DNA of 7,544 nt. Origin: Caldilinea sp. Its GTDB lineage: Bacteria; Chloroflexota; Anaerolineae; Caldilineales; Caldilineaceae. This document shows positions 1-7,280 of the stretch, piece after piece; positions within the stretch are counted from its first letter, which is position 1; each line of letters begins with the position of its first letter. The notes beneath the pieces are model-generated. The model did no database searches, had not been told where the DNA came from, and saw nothing but the letters and a program-made list of their open reading frames with translations. The DNA lies in NCBI GenBank assembly GCA_026389955.1, contig JAPLGY010000684.1, forward strand, positions 1-7,544, read 5' to 3'. The position numbers were made by a program, and so were the translations under genes.

Positions 1-1
1 C

Positions 2-934
2 GGCGTGCTGATGCTGTCGCGCACGCCGATGCAGCCGGGCGACTATCTGTGGACCAGCTACGAGACGCTGCGTTCGGAAGGCCATCCGCTGGAGCGGATG
101 GACAGTGCAGCGCTGCGCGCCCGTTTTCCAGCCTGGAATGCCGACCACTACGTCGACGGCTTCTTCGGCTCGCGCGGCGGCTATGTGGAAAGCGGGCGGC
201 TGATCGAGGCGCTGCAGCACCGGGCCGAACAGCTGGGCGTGCAGATTTGGCAGGGACAGACCGCACAGACGCTGGTCGAGCGGAGAGGGCGGGTCACCGG
301 TGTCCAGACGCGAGAGGGCGAAGCGTTGGCCGCTGATCTCACCATTGTGGCCGCCGGTGCCTGGACCCACCACCTGCTCCCCGAACTGGCCGCCGTGATG
401 CAGGCGACCGGCCACCCAGTCTTCCATCTCAAACCGGTCGACCCCACGCTCTTTCGGGTCCCCCAGCTGACGACCTTCACCGCAGATGTGGCCCACACCG
501 GCTGGTATGGGTTCCCGCTGCTGCGCGAAGGGGTTGTCAAGCTGGCCAATCATGGGGTCGGCGTGACGTTGCACGCCGAAAAAGACGAGCGTCTGGTCTA
601 CGCCAGCGATCTGGAGCATCTGCGTCGGTTTCTGGCCTTCACCTTCCCGGCCCTGCTCGACGCTGAGGTGGTCTACACACGCCGCTGCCTCTACAGCGAC
701 ACGCTCGACGGCCATTTTTGGATCGACCACCATCCCCAGCGTCCTGGCCTGGTCGTGGCGGCTGGCGGCTCCGGCCATGCCTTCAAATTTGCGCCGGTGC
801 TCGGCCCGCTCATCGCCGATGTCGCCGAGGGGCGACCCAACGGCTGGGCTGCCAAATTCCGCTGGCGCTCTTTGGCGGCAGGGGTCCAGATCGAAGAAGC
901 CTCGCGCTATCAGGGTGAAAAAACAGCACGATAG
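2..934 (+). CDS. FAD-dependent amine oxidase of the DadA / monomeric sarcosine oxidase type, 5' end missing
   Basis: This is a partial gene: the reading frame is open through the left edge, so the true start and the N-terminal Rossmann FAD motif (GxGxxG) are absent. The family oxidises secondary or N-methylated amines (sarcosine, N-methyltryptophan, pipecolate) with O2, releasing H2O2. Residue numbers here count the GTG at position 5 as residue 1. The C-terminal part matches monomeric sarcosine oxidase closely. CLYSDTLDGHF at 228-238 aligns with the segment holding the cysteine that binds FAD covalently (Cys315 in the Bacillus enzyme), so C228 (bases 686-688) is the expected flavin attachment site. 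SGHAFKF contains K261, equivalent to the O2-activating Lys348. H183 in KLANHGVG aligns with active-site His269. The constant offset of about 87 suggests that some 87 residues lie outside the window. TIVAAGAW (113-120) is the usual second FAD-contact strand. The exact substrate cannot be read from the sequence. The TAG stop lies inside the 3' end of the convergent GNAT gene. Confidence 0.88.
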   Translation, partial: GVLMLSRTPMQPGDYLWTSYETLRSEGHPLERMDSAALRARFPAWNADHYVDGFFGSRGGYVESGRLIEALQHRAEQLGVQIWQGQTAQTLVERRGRVTGVQTREGEALAADLTIVAAGAWTHHLLPELAAVMQATGHPVFHLKPVDPTLFRVPQLTTFTADVAHTGWYGFPLLREGVVKLANHGVGVTLHAEKDERLVYASDLEHLRRFLAFTFPALLDAEVVYTRRCLYSDTLDGHFWIDHHPQRPGLVVAAGGSGHAFKFAPVLGPLIADVAEGRPNGWAAKFRWRSLAAGVQIEEASRYQGEKTAR

Positions 935-1521
935 CGATACATCGGCTGGCCGTACAACACGAAACGCTGCGCGCAGACAAAGCCGTGGCGCTGGTAAAAT
1001 CGCTGGGCGCCGGCGTTGGCCGCAGCGACCGTGACGTCGAGCGCGGGCAACGCACGGCGCTGGCACTCTGCCCGCAGCGCAGCCAGCAGCAGGGCGCCGA
1101 CACCTCCCCCGCGCAGGTCGCCGCGCACCATGATCGAAAGCAGCTCTGCGGCTGGCACAGGATCCGCCGGGTGCAGCAAGGGGTAGGTGACCGTCTGCAA
1201 GGCAAGCAGCGCCAGCGCAGGGTCGCGCACAAAGCGGCGAAGCAGCGGCGGAAGCAGGGCAGGCAGACGGCGGGTGCCCATCTCCCAGAACAGGGCGCCT
1301 GTCTGCGTCGTGGCACTGACAAAGCCCAACACCTCCTGGGGGTGCGCCACCGCAGCATAGCCGAACCCCCCTGCCGAGCTCGGCAGCGTGCGGTACAACA
1401 CCGTCAAGACGTCCGCCCCCAGGCGGGTCAGGAAGGTGCCAGGCTGTCCTTCCATGTGCAGCCTGGCCGCTGCTTCGGCATGGATGGCGTCGAGCGAGAC
1501 CAGCGTCGGCCTGACACTCAT
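910..1521 (-). CDS. GNAT-family N-acetyltransferase
   Basis: This 203-residue protein belongs to the GCN5-related acetyltransferases, which move an acetyl group from acetyl-CoA to an amine. The acetyl-CoA pyrophosphate loop (motif A) is seen at about 129-150 as SIMVRGDLRGGGVGALLLAAL, with the R-G-G-G-V-G turn. Motif B follows at 161-182 (LDVTVAAANAGAQRFYQRHGF), including the typical N-x-x-A-x-x-F-Y-x-x-x-G-F. The first 60 residues are not family-typical, and a proline/leucine-rich insert at about 86-120 separates the N-terminal beta strands from motif A. The substrate cannot be predicted. I chose the ATG at 1521 because it overlaps the TGA of the upstream CoA-transferase as ATGA, a standard translational-coupling arrangement. 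A longer start at 1542 exists but is TTG. No strong Shine-Dalgarno precedes the ATG, which fits coupling. The stop overlaps the convergent oxidase gene by 25 bases. Confidence 0.85.
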   Translation of the reverse strand: MSVRPTLVSLDAIHAEAAARLHMEGQPGTFLTRLGADVLTVLYRTLPSSAGGFGYAAVAHPQEVLGFVSATTQTGALFWEMGTRRLPALLPPLLRRFVRDPALALLALQTVTYPLLHPADPVPAAELLSIMVRGDLRGGGVGALLLAALRAECQRRALPALDVTVAAANAGAQRFYQRHGFVCAQRFVLYGQPMYRYRAVFSP

Positions 1522-2807
1522 CCCTGGCTCTGCTCGGGCCAACGCTTGAAACGTTCCCAGGCCATTTTTTCAAGCTCCTGACGATGGGCGGGGTGGGCGA
1601 TGTCGATCAGCGCCCGCGCCCGCTGGCGCAGGTTCCGGCCGTAGAGATAGGCGATCCCATACTCGGTGACCACATAGTGGACGTGGGCGCGTGTGGTCAC
1701 CACGCCAGACCCCAGCCGCAGATGGGGTACGATGCGCGAGATGCCTTTGCTGGTCGCCGACGGCAGTGCGATGATCGGCTTGCCCCCCTCGGAGAGAGAG
1801 GCCCCACGCACAAAATCCATCTGCCCACCTACCCCCGAATACTGCACCGTGCCCATCGAGTCCGCAGCCACCTGGCCGGTCAGATCCACCTCGATCGCGC
1901 TGTTGATCGCTGTGACGCGTGGGTTGCGGCGGATCACCGCCGTGTCGTTGACATAGGCCACATCGAGCATCACAACCTGGGGGTTGTCGTCGATGAAGTT
2001 GTAGAGACGGCGGGTGCCCATCGCAAACGAGCTGACGACCTTGCCGGGGTGGATGCGTTTTTGGGCGTTGTTGACCACCCCCCGTTCGATCAGGTCGATG
2101 GCACCGTCGGCAAACATTTCCGTGTGGATGCCCAGGTCGCGGTGGCTGTGCAGAGCGGAGAGCACTGCATTGGGGATGGCGCCGATCCCCATCTGCAAGG
2201 TGGCGCCGTCCTCGATCAGCTCGGCGACATACCGGCCGATCGCACTTTCCACCGGGGTAGGCTGGCTGGCGACGATTTCGGGGAGCGGGTCGTCGACGAC
2301 CACGGCGCCGTGGAGGGCGCTGACATGGAGCAACCCGTCGCCGTGGGTGCGCGGCATGTTGGGGTTGATCTGGGCGATCACATGGCGGGCGACCTGCACG
2401 GCTGCGCGCGCCACATCCACAGACACACCAAGCGAACAGAAACCGTGGCGATCTGGAGGAGAGACTTGGACCAGGGCGACGTCGAGCGGCAGAATCCCGC
2501 GGCGGAAAAGCCCGGGCACTTCGCTCAAAAAGATCGGGATATAGTCGGCCAGCCCTTCGTTGACTGCGTTGCGGATATTGGCACCGACAAAGAGGCAGTT
2601 GGTGCGAAAGCTGGCTGTGTAATTGGCGGCGGCGTAGGGGGCTGGGCCTTCGGTGTGCAGGTGGACGATTTCTACATCGCGCAGCTCCTCTGCCCTGGCC
2701 GTCAGGGCCAAGACGAGCTGCGCAGGGGTGGCAACGCCTCCGTGGACAAACACGCGATCGTTCGATTTGATGGCTTTGACCGCTTCTTCTGCGCTGGTGA
2801 TTTGCAT
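1518..2807 (-). CDS. Acetyl-CoA hydrolase/transferase family protein, probably a 4-hydroxybutyrate- or acetate-type CoA-transferase
   Basis: The protein has 429 residues, the usual length of the 4-hydroxybutyrate / butyryl-CoA:acetate CoA-transferase branch of the acetyl-CoA hydrolase (Ach1/Cat1) family. These cytoplasmic enzymes swap CoA between acyl-CoA and a free carboxylic acid through an acyl-glutamyl anhydride and an enzyme-glutamyl-CoA intermediate. The catalytic glutamate is visible as E230 in GIHTEMFADG. Other family landmarks are GGVATPAQL near the N-terminus (23-31), the CoA-binding GIGAIPNAV (207-215), GVGGQMDFVRGA (325-336), and VVTEYGIAYLYGRNLRQRA near the C-terminus (379-397). 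The start ATG is preceded by a weak purine-rich GAGAG at a suitable distance. The gene starts 49 bases after pgm ends and its TGA overlaps the next ATG, so it sits inside an operon. The acid substrate (acetate, 4-hydroxybutyrate, butyrate, propionate) cannot be resolved from sequence alone. The family assignment is secure; the subfamily is an inference. Confidence 0.9.
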   Translation of the reverse strand: MQITSAEEAVKAIKSNDRVFVHGGVATPAQLVLALTARAEELRDVEIVHLHTEGPAPYAAANYTASFRTNCLFVGANIRNAVNEGLADYIPIFLSEVPGLFRRGILPLDVALVQVSPPDRHGFCSLGVSVDVARAAVQVARHVIAQINPNMPRTHGDGLLHVSALHGAVVVDDPLPEIVASQPTPVESAIGRYVAELIEDGATLQMGIGAIPNAVLSALHSHRDLGIHTEMFADGAIDLIERGVVNNAQKRIHPGKVVSSFAMGTRRLYNFIDDNPQVVMLDVAYVNDTAVIRRNPRVTAINSAIEVDLTGQVAADSMGTVQYSGVGGQMDFVRGASLSEGGKPIIALPSATSKGISRIVPHLRLGSGVVTTRAHVHYVVTEYGIAYLYGRNLRQRARALIDIAHPAHRQELEKMAWERFKRWPEQSQG

Positions 2808-2856
2808 GGGTGCTCTCGTTTCGTTCAGGCAGCTCCTGGAGGGAGGCAGGTGCCAG

Positions 2857-4500
2857 TCAGGGGGCGTCGAAGGCCTCGCTGACCATCTGTTGGGCTTCGA
2901 TTTGGATCTGGCGCAGATGTTCTGCGCTCAGGAAACTTTCTGCGTAGATCTTGTAGACCTCTTCGGTCCCCGAAGGACGTGCTGCAAACCAGCCGTTGGC
3001 GGCCACCACCTTCACCCCGCCGATCGGGGCCTGGTTGTACGGGGCCTGGGTCAGGCGGGCCAGGATGGCTTCGCCGCCCAGGCTCTGGGCCCGGACCTTC
3101 TCGGGAGAGAGGTGGGCCAGGAGGACCTTTTGTTGTCGGCTGGCTGGCGCGTCGATGCGGGCATAGAAAGACCGGCCAAAACGTTCCTCCAGCGCCCGAT
3201 AGTGTTCGCCGGGGTCCTTGCCGGTGGTGGCGGTGATCTCGGCGGCCAGCAGGTTGAGCAGAATGCCATCCTTGTCGGTGGTCCAGACAGTCCCGCGCCG
3301 GCGCAAGAAGGCGGCCCCGGCGCTCTCTTCGCCGCCAAAGCCAAATGCGCCGCTCAGCAGGCCGTCGACAAAAAATTTGAACCCGACCGGAACCTCGGCC
3401 AGGGTGCGGTTGAGGCTGGCGGCCACCCGGTCGATCATCGAACTGGAGACCAGTGTCTTGCCGACCGCAGCGTCGCCGCGCCAGCCTGGCCGGTGCTGAA
3501 AGAGATAGTGGACCGCCACCGCCAGATAGTGGTTGGGGTTGAGCAGCCCGGCACTGCGGGTGACGATCCCGTGCCGGTCAGCGTCGGGGTCGTTGCCAAA
3601 GGCAATGTCAAACTGATCTTTGAGCTGGATCAGGCCGGCCATGGCTGCGGGCGACGAACAGTCCATGCGGATTTTGCCGTCATGGTCGACGGTCATAAAC
3701 CCAAAAGTCGGGTCGACCACACGGTTGACCACCGTGAGGTCAAGGCCGTAGGTCTGGGCGATCGGCTCCCAGTACGCGGTGCTCGCCCCCCCCATCGGAT
3801 CGACCCCGATGCGCAGGCCGGCACCGGCGATCGCATCGAGATCGAGCACGTCTTTGAGGTCGGCGACGTAGTCGGCGACGAAGTCATATTCGTGTGTGCT
3901 GGGGGCTGTCTTGGCCCGCCCCCAGGGCAGACGTCGAACCTCTTGCAGGCCGCCGCGCAGCAGCTCGTTGGCGCGGCGTTCGATCTGCCGGGTCGCTGTG
4001 GTGTCGGCGGGCCCGCCGCTGGGGGGGTTGTATTTGAAGCCGCCATCCTCGGGAGGGTTGTGCGAGGGGGTGATGACGATGCCATCGGCCAGGTGGGCAT
4101 GGCGGTTGCGGTTGTAGGTCAGGATCGCATGGGAGATGACCGGGGTTGGCGTGTAGCCCATCCCGGCCTGGAGCACCAGTTCGACGTCGTTGGCCGCCAA
4201 CACTTCGACCGCTGTCACCAGCGCAGGTTCAGAGAGGGCGTGGGTGTCCATGCCCAAAAAGAGAGGCCCTTCTACCCCGGTCGCCCGCCGATGGTCGCAG
4301 ATCGCCTGGCTGATGGCCAGGATGTGCTTTTCGTTGAAGGAGTTGCGCAGCGAGGTGCCGCGGTGGCCTGAAGTGCCAAAAGCCACCTGGTGGGCCGGGT
4401 TGTCTGGGTCTGGCTCCTGCGTGTAGTAGGCTGCAACCAGGCGTGGGATGTTTTGCAGCAATGTGCGGGGGGCCGGCTGTCCGGCCAGCGGATTGGTCAT
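2857..4500 (-). CDS. pgm: Phosphoglucomutase, alpha-D-glucose-phosphate specific
   Basis: This enzyme interconverts glucose 1-phosphate and glucose 6-phosphate, linking glycolysis with glycogen and UDP/ADP-glucose synthesis in the cytoplasm. It has 547 residues, practically the length of E. coli Pgm (546), and is complete. All four signature loops of the alpha-D-phosphohexomutase fold are present: the phosphoserine loop TPSHNP with catalytic S146, the Mg2+ loop NDPDADRHG with D304, D306 and D308, the sugar-specificity loop GEESAGA at 390-396, and the phosphate-binding loop RPSGTE at 508-513. N-terminal FGTSGHRG (41-48) is also typical of the bacterial Pgm subgroup rather than of phosphomannomutase or GlmM. 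The ATG has a strong Shine-Dalgarno (AAAGGAG, bases 4512-4506) five bases upstream, which fixes the start. It lies 76 bases downstream of the methyltransferase-like gene and 49 bases upstream of the CoA-transferase. An eight-base G tract in the coding strand (3786-3793) is in frame. Confidence 0.97.
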   Translation of the reverse strand: MTNPLAGQPAPRTLLQNIPRLVAAYYTQEPDPDNPAHQVAFGTSGHRGTSLRNSFNEKHILAISQAICDHRRATGVEGPLFLGMDTHALSEPALVTAVEVLAANDVELVLQAGMGYTPTPVISHAILTYNRNRHAHLADGIVITPSHNPPEDGGFKYNPPSGGPADTTATRQIERRANELLRGGLQEVRRLPWGRAKTAPSTHEYDFVADYVADLKDVLDLDAIAGAGLRIGVDPMGGASTAYWEPIAQTYGLDLTVVNRVVDPTFGFMTVDHDGKIRMDCSSPAAMAGLIQLKDQFDIAFGNDPDADRHGIVTRSAGLLNPNHYLAVAVHYLFQHRPGWRGDAAVGKTLVSSSMIDRVAASLNRTLAEVPVGFKFFVDGLLSGAFGFGGEESAGAAFLRRRGTVWTTDKDGILLNLLAAEITATTGKDPGEHYRALEERFGRSFYARIDAPASRQQKVLLAHLSPEKVRAQSLGGEAILARLTQAPYNQAPIGGVKVVAANGWFAARPSGTEEVYKIYAESFLSAEHLRQIQIEAQQMVSEAFDAP

Positions 4501-4531
4501 ACGGTCTCCTTTCTTTTCAACGTTTCCTCGG

Positions 4532-4554
4532 CACCTGGCCAGCGCGCGCAGGTG
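4532..4554 (-). other. Hairpin in the leader between the methyltransferase-like gene and pgm
   Basis: In transcript sense the gap reads CACCTG, an 11-base GC-rich loop, then CAGGTG, giving a perfect six-pair stem. A further CGG/CCG pairing can form across a two-base bulge. No run of U follows, so this is not a canonical Rho-independent terminator. The stem ends roughly 20 bases before the pgm Shine-Dalgarno. It might be an mRNA-processing or stability element in the operon, or a chance palindrome in GC-rich DNA. No pairing partner that would hide the ribosome binding site was found. Confidence 0.25.
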
Positions 4555-4576
4555 TCCCGTTTGGAGGCGCCTCTCT

Positions 4577-5422
4577 TCAGCGGGCCACGCGACCGACCAG
4601 ATAGCGGTGGTGGGCCCAGAGGGCTTTGAGCTGCCAGGGCAACGGTGCCTGGTCGAGCCAGGCGTAGCGCATCACCCGGTCGCGCAGGTCGGGCTCCTGG
4701 CCCAGGTAATAGGCCATCGTGCTCCAGTGCCAGCCCGAGCCGGTGAACTGCGCCTCGAGGGTCTGGCTGCGGATCCCCAGCCGTTTGAGCACCTCATTGG
4801 CCGGCATGACGGTGTCGGGCCAGGGGGGGGTGTCGAGCACGCCTTCGGCCAGAATCTGGACACCAGCGGCTTCAAGCAGCCGCCGAATGCGGCCGAGATC
4901 GGTCCAGCGTTCGTCGTGGGCAGTAAAAAATTCGCGGTCGATCACCCACTTGCGCGTCCAATAGCCGACCTGGAGGGGGTTGGGCATGGCGACGAAGACG
5001 AGGTTGCGGCTGGTGCGCACCAGCTCGCGCAGCAGGCTGGCAGGGTCTGCCAGATACCAGAGCCCTGCCCACTCCCAGGTCAGGTCAAAGGACCGGTCTG
5101 CAAAGGGGAGCTGTCCCCAGCCGCCCGGGTCGATGCAGACCAGATTGGCGGGCAGGCGCAGATCCTCCTGCCAGATCCGTTGGACGCCGGCGATCCGTTC
5201 CTGGGTATCGTCGACCAGCGTGACTGCGACCCCGGCGCGCGCCAGCACGACCGTGTTGATGCCGCTGACACCTGCCATCCCGTACAAAGGGGCTTCGAGC
5301 ACGGAGCGCACCCCATGTTGCTGGCAGAGCTGCAGCAGGAAATCGTTGAGCACAAAGCGCTCGTAGACGAGGCCGAGCCCTTCGTTGTAGTCGGTCAGAT
5401 AGGTACGCCAGGTGTGGGTCAT
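4577..5422 (-). CDS. SAM-dependent methyltransferase-like protein with an atypical motif I
   Basis: The protein has 281 residues and resembles class I (Rossmann-fold) methyltransferases of the Methyltransf_11 kind. [19 protein letters not shown] (38-56) sits where motif I belongs. It lacks the compact E/DxGxGxG loop and has a longer, P-Y-G-M-A-G-V-S-G version instead. VAVTLVDD (65-72) supplies the acidic end of strand 2 that normally holds the SAM ribose. [20 protein letters not shown] (105-124) fits the motif II/post-II region, [11 protein letters not shown] (126-136) matches the helix seen after it, and LLEAAGV (182-188) is the common late helix. No signal peptide or membrane segment is visible, so it is probably cytosolic. 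The C-terminal third is rich in Trp, Tyr and Leu and not recognisable. Substrate and even catalytic activity are uncertain. The ATG has AAGGA (5434-5430) seven bases upstream, and the gene begins 30 bases after recN ends, suggesting co-transcription. An in-frame run of eight C in the coding strand lies at 4830-4823. Confidence 0.72.
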   Translation of the reverse strand: MTHTWRTYLTDYNEGLGLVYERFVLNDFLLQLCQQHGVRSVLEAPLYGMAGVSGINTVVLARAGVAVTLVDDTQERIAGVQRIWQEDLRLPANLVCIDPGGWGQLPFADRSFDLTWEWAGLWYLADPASLLRELVRTSRNLVFVAMPNPLQVGYWTRKWVIDREFFTAHDERWTDLGRIRRLLEAAGVQILAEGVLDTPPWPDTVMPANEVLKRLGIRSQTLEAQFTGSGWHWSTMAYYLGQEPDLRDRVMRYAWLDQAPLPWQLKALWAHHRYLVGRVAR

Positions 5423-5452
5423 GGCTCTGTCCTTGTGTGCGGCTTCCGGCTC

Positions 5453-7243
5453 TCAACGGAGAACCAGTGCTCCTTGTTTGACCTGGGCGACCTCGCCGAG
5501 CATCTCTTCGACCGAGCGGCGGCCAGCCTCGCTCTGGGCCCCCAGCATTTGCATCAACTCTTCGACCCGCTGTTGGCTGTCCAGCGTACGCACAACAGTG
5601 TGGGTGCGTTCGGTACTTTCTTGCAGCACGATCTGCTTGCTGACGGTAAAGTGGTGGTCCCCGAAGGCGGCCAGCTGTGGGAGGTGGGTGATACAGAGAA
5701 CCTGGTGGGGGGCTGGCGTGTGGCTGGCCGGCGGGCTGGTCAGCTGCCAGAGTTTCTGGCCGACCAGGGCGCCGACCCGCCCGCCGATGCCCTGGTCGAT
5801 CTCGTCGAAGATCAGGGTCGGTGTCGCGTCGGCATGGGCGAGGGTGCTTTTGAGCGCCAGCATCAGCCGGGCGGTCTCGCCGCCCGAGGCCACCCGTGCC
5901 AGCGGTTTGAGCGGTTCGCCCGGATTGGCGCTGATCAAAAATTCGACCTGGTCGACGCCCAGGCTGTCAAAAGCCACGCGACGTCCTTCTGGCAGATAGG
6001 CGCCTGTGGGGCTGGGCGTCTGTGCGACGGCAACGCCAAAGCGGGCTCGCGCCATCTTCAACTCGGCCAATGCCTGTTCGACCTGGCGGGCCAGCGCTTC
6101 TCCTGCGACACGGCGTTGGGCGCTGAGGTCGGCTGCCAGACGGCCGACCTCGCGCAGCAGCCGCTCTTCCCGGGCTTCCAGCGCCGAGCTGCGGCTTTCC
6201 CAACCTTGCAGCTTCTCGAGCTCGCGCTGTGCCTGGCTGCCAAAGGCGACGATCCGTTCGATCGAATCGCCGTATTTGCGTTTCAAATTGCCGATCAGCT
6301 CGAGGCGTTCCTCGACTTCGACCAGCCTCTCCGGGTTGAATTCGAGGGTTTCGGCGTAATCTTGCAGTGAGCGGGCCAGGTCGCTCAACTGCTCGAGCAG
6401 AGCTTGTCCTTCGTCGGCCCGGGCCGAAAAATCAGGGTCGATCCGGGCCAGCTTCTCCAGGCGCCCGACCGCCTCGCTGACCTGGTCGATCGCCCCGGGC
6501 AGCTCGCCGTCCCCCTGGCTGAGGATGGCGGCGGCTGCCTGGGCCAGGCTGGTCAAGGCAGCCGCGTTGCCCAGACGGCGGCGTTCAGATTCAAGCTCGC
6601 CCTCTTCGCCGGGGCGCAGTTGGGCAGCCAGGATCTCGTCGGCTTGAAAGCTGAGCAGGTCGATGCGTTGGGCCAGCGTGTGCGCCTCCTGGCGCAGCTG
6701 CTGCAGCTCTGTGCGCACGCGGCGCAGCTCGGCCACCCGAGCCGTCACCTGGCTGCGCAGAGGCAGCAGCCCAGCATAGCGGTCGAGCAGCTGGACATGG
6801 GTGCGTGGCTGCAGCAGGCCCAAGTGCTCCCCTTGGCCGTGCACATCGACCAGCAGGCTGGTGAGTTCGCCGAGCAGCTGCACGCTGACGCTGCGCCCGT
6901 TGACCCGGCAGATCGTACGTCCGTTGAGCCGGACTTCCCGGCTCAACGCAACCCACTGCGCGTTTTCGGGGTCGTCTAGCCCTTCTTGTTCGAGGAGCGC
7001 GTTGATCTCACCGGCCCGCTCGGCATCGGCGGGCAGACAAAAGGTGGCTTCGATCCGTGCCAGTTCGGCCCCCGCCCGCACCCATTCTGCCGCAGCACGG
7101 TCGCCGAGCAGCAGCCCCACCGCATCGATGATGATCGATTTTCCAGCCCCAGTTTCGCCGGTCAAAATATTCAGACCCGCGCCAAATTCCAGCCCCAAGT
7201 CGTCGATGATGGCAAAATTTTGGATGCGCAATTCGGTCAACAT
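5453..7243 (-). CDS. recN: DNA repair protein RecN (SMC-like ATPase)
   Basis: RecN is a cytoplasmic, nucleoid-associated SMC-family ATPase that binds DNA ends and promotes RecA-dependent double-strand-break repair. The 596-residue protein is full length for the family. The N-terminal head begins with the characteristic MLTELRIQNFAIID, followed by Walker A GETGAGKS (29-36) and the VDVHGQGEH Q-loop-like segment (132-140). A long arm rich in Leu, Glu, Arg and Ala (about 160-400) forms the short coiled coil. The C-terminal head has the ABC signature VASGGETARL (451-460), Walker B LIFDEID (477-483, with D480 and E481) and the switch histidine in CITHLPQ (H520). The start is fixed by the family N-terminus and no in-frame alternative is better. 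No Shine-Dalgarno precedes it, and the upstream promoter is so close that the transcript is probably leaderless. It appears to be the first gene of the - strand operon. Confidence 0.97.
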   Translation of the reverse strand: MLTELRIQNFAIIDDLGLEFGAGLNILTGETGAGKSIIIDAVGLLLGDRAAAEWVRAGAELARIEATFCLPADAERAGEINALLEQEGLDDPENAQWVALSREVRLNGRTICRVNGRSVSVQLLGELTSLLVDVHGQGEHLGLLQPRTHVQLLDRYAGLLPLRSQVTARVAELRRVRTELQQLRQEAHTLAQRIDLLSFQADEILAAQLRPGEEGELESERRRLGNAAALTSLAQAAAAILSQGDGELPGAIDQVSEAVGRLEKLARIDPDFSARADEGQALLEQLSDLARSLQDYAETLEFNPERLVEVEERLELIGNLKRKYGDSIERIVAFGSQAQRELEKLQGWESRSSALEAREERLLREVGRLAADLSAQRRVAGEALARQVEQALAELKMARARFGVAVAQTPSPTGAYLPEGRRVAFDSLGVDQVEFLISANPGEPLKPLARVASGGETARLMLALKSTLAHADATPTLIFDEIDQGIGGRVGALVGQKLWQLTSPPASHTPAPHQVLCITHLPQLAAFGDHHFTVSKQIVLQESTERTHTVVRTLDSQQRVEELMQMLGAQSEAGRRSVEEMLGEVAQVKQGALVLR

Positions 7244-7251
7244 GAAAAACT

Positions 7252-7280
7252 ATTGTAGCACAGCAGCCGCAGATTGGCAC
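7252..7280 (-). promoter_or_regulatory. Predicted sigma-70-like promoter of recN, giving a leaderless transcript
   Basis: Read on the - strand there is a -35 element GTGCCA (7280-7275, four of six matches to TTGACA), an exact 17-base spacer, and an extended -10 TGC-TACAAT (7260-7252, hexamer five of six matches to TATAAT). Only eight bases (AGTTTTTC) separate the -10 from the recN ATG at 7243. The first purine at a usual initiation distance is the A of that ATG, so transcription should begin at or next to the start codon. The promoter lies inside the left part of a large inverted repeat. No LexA-type operator of a well-known class was recognised. The call is based on consensus fit and spacing only. 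Confidence 0.6.

Noticed and set aside
1265..2022. Exact 18-base repeat (1265-1282 and 2005-2022) shared by the GNAT and CoA-transferase genes
   Set aside because: Both copies encode MGTRRL in frame in unrelated proteins and the flanks differ at once. With GC-biased codons this is most simply coincidence.
1584..2882. 432-residue open frame on the + strand opposite the CoA-transferase
   Set aside because: It is antisense to a clearly recognised enzyme, has no domain signature, and arises from high GC codon usage.
2653..4371. 572-residue open frame on the + strand opposite pgm
   Set aside because: pgm has every catalytic loop on the other strand; this frame is its shadow.
4448..6370. 640-residue open frame on the + strand opposite the recN 3' part and the methyltransferase-like gene
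   Set aside because: It crosses three real genes in antisense, has no family motifs and no ribosome binding site. Long antisense frames are common in GC-rich DNA.
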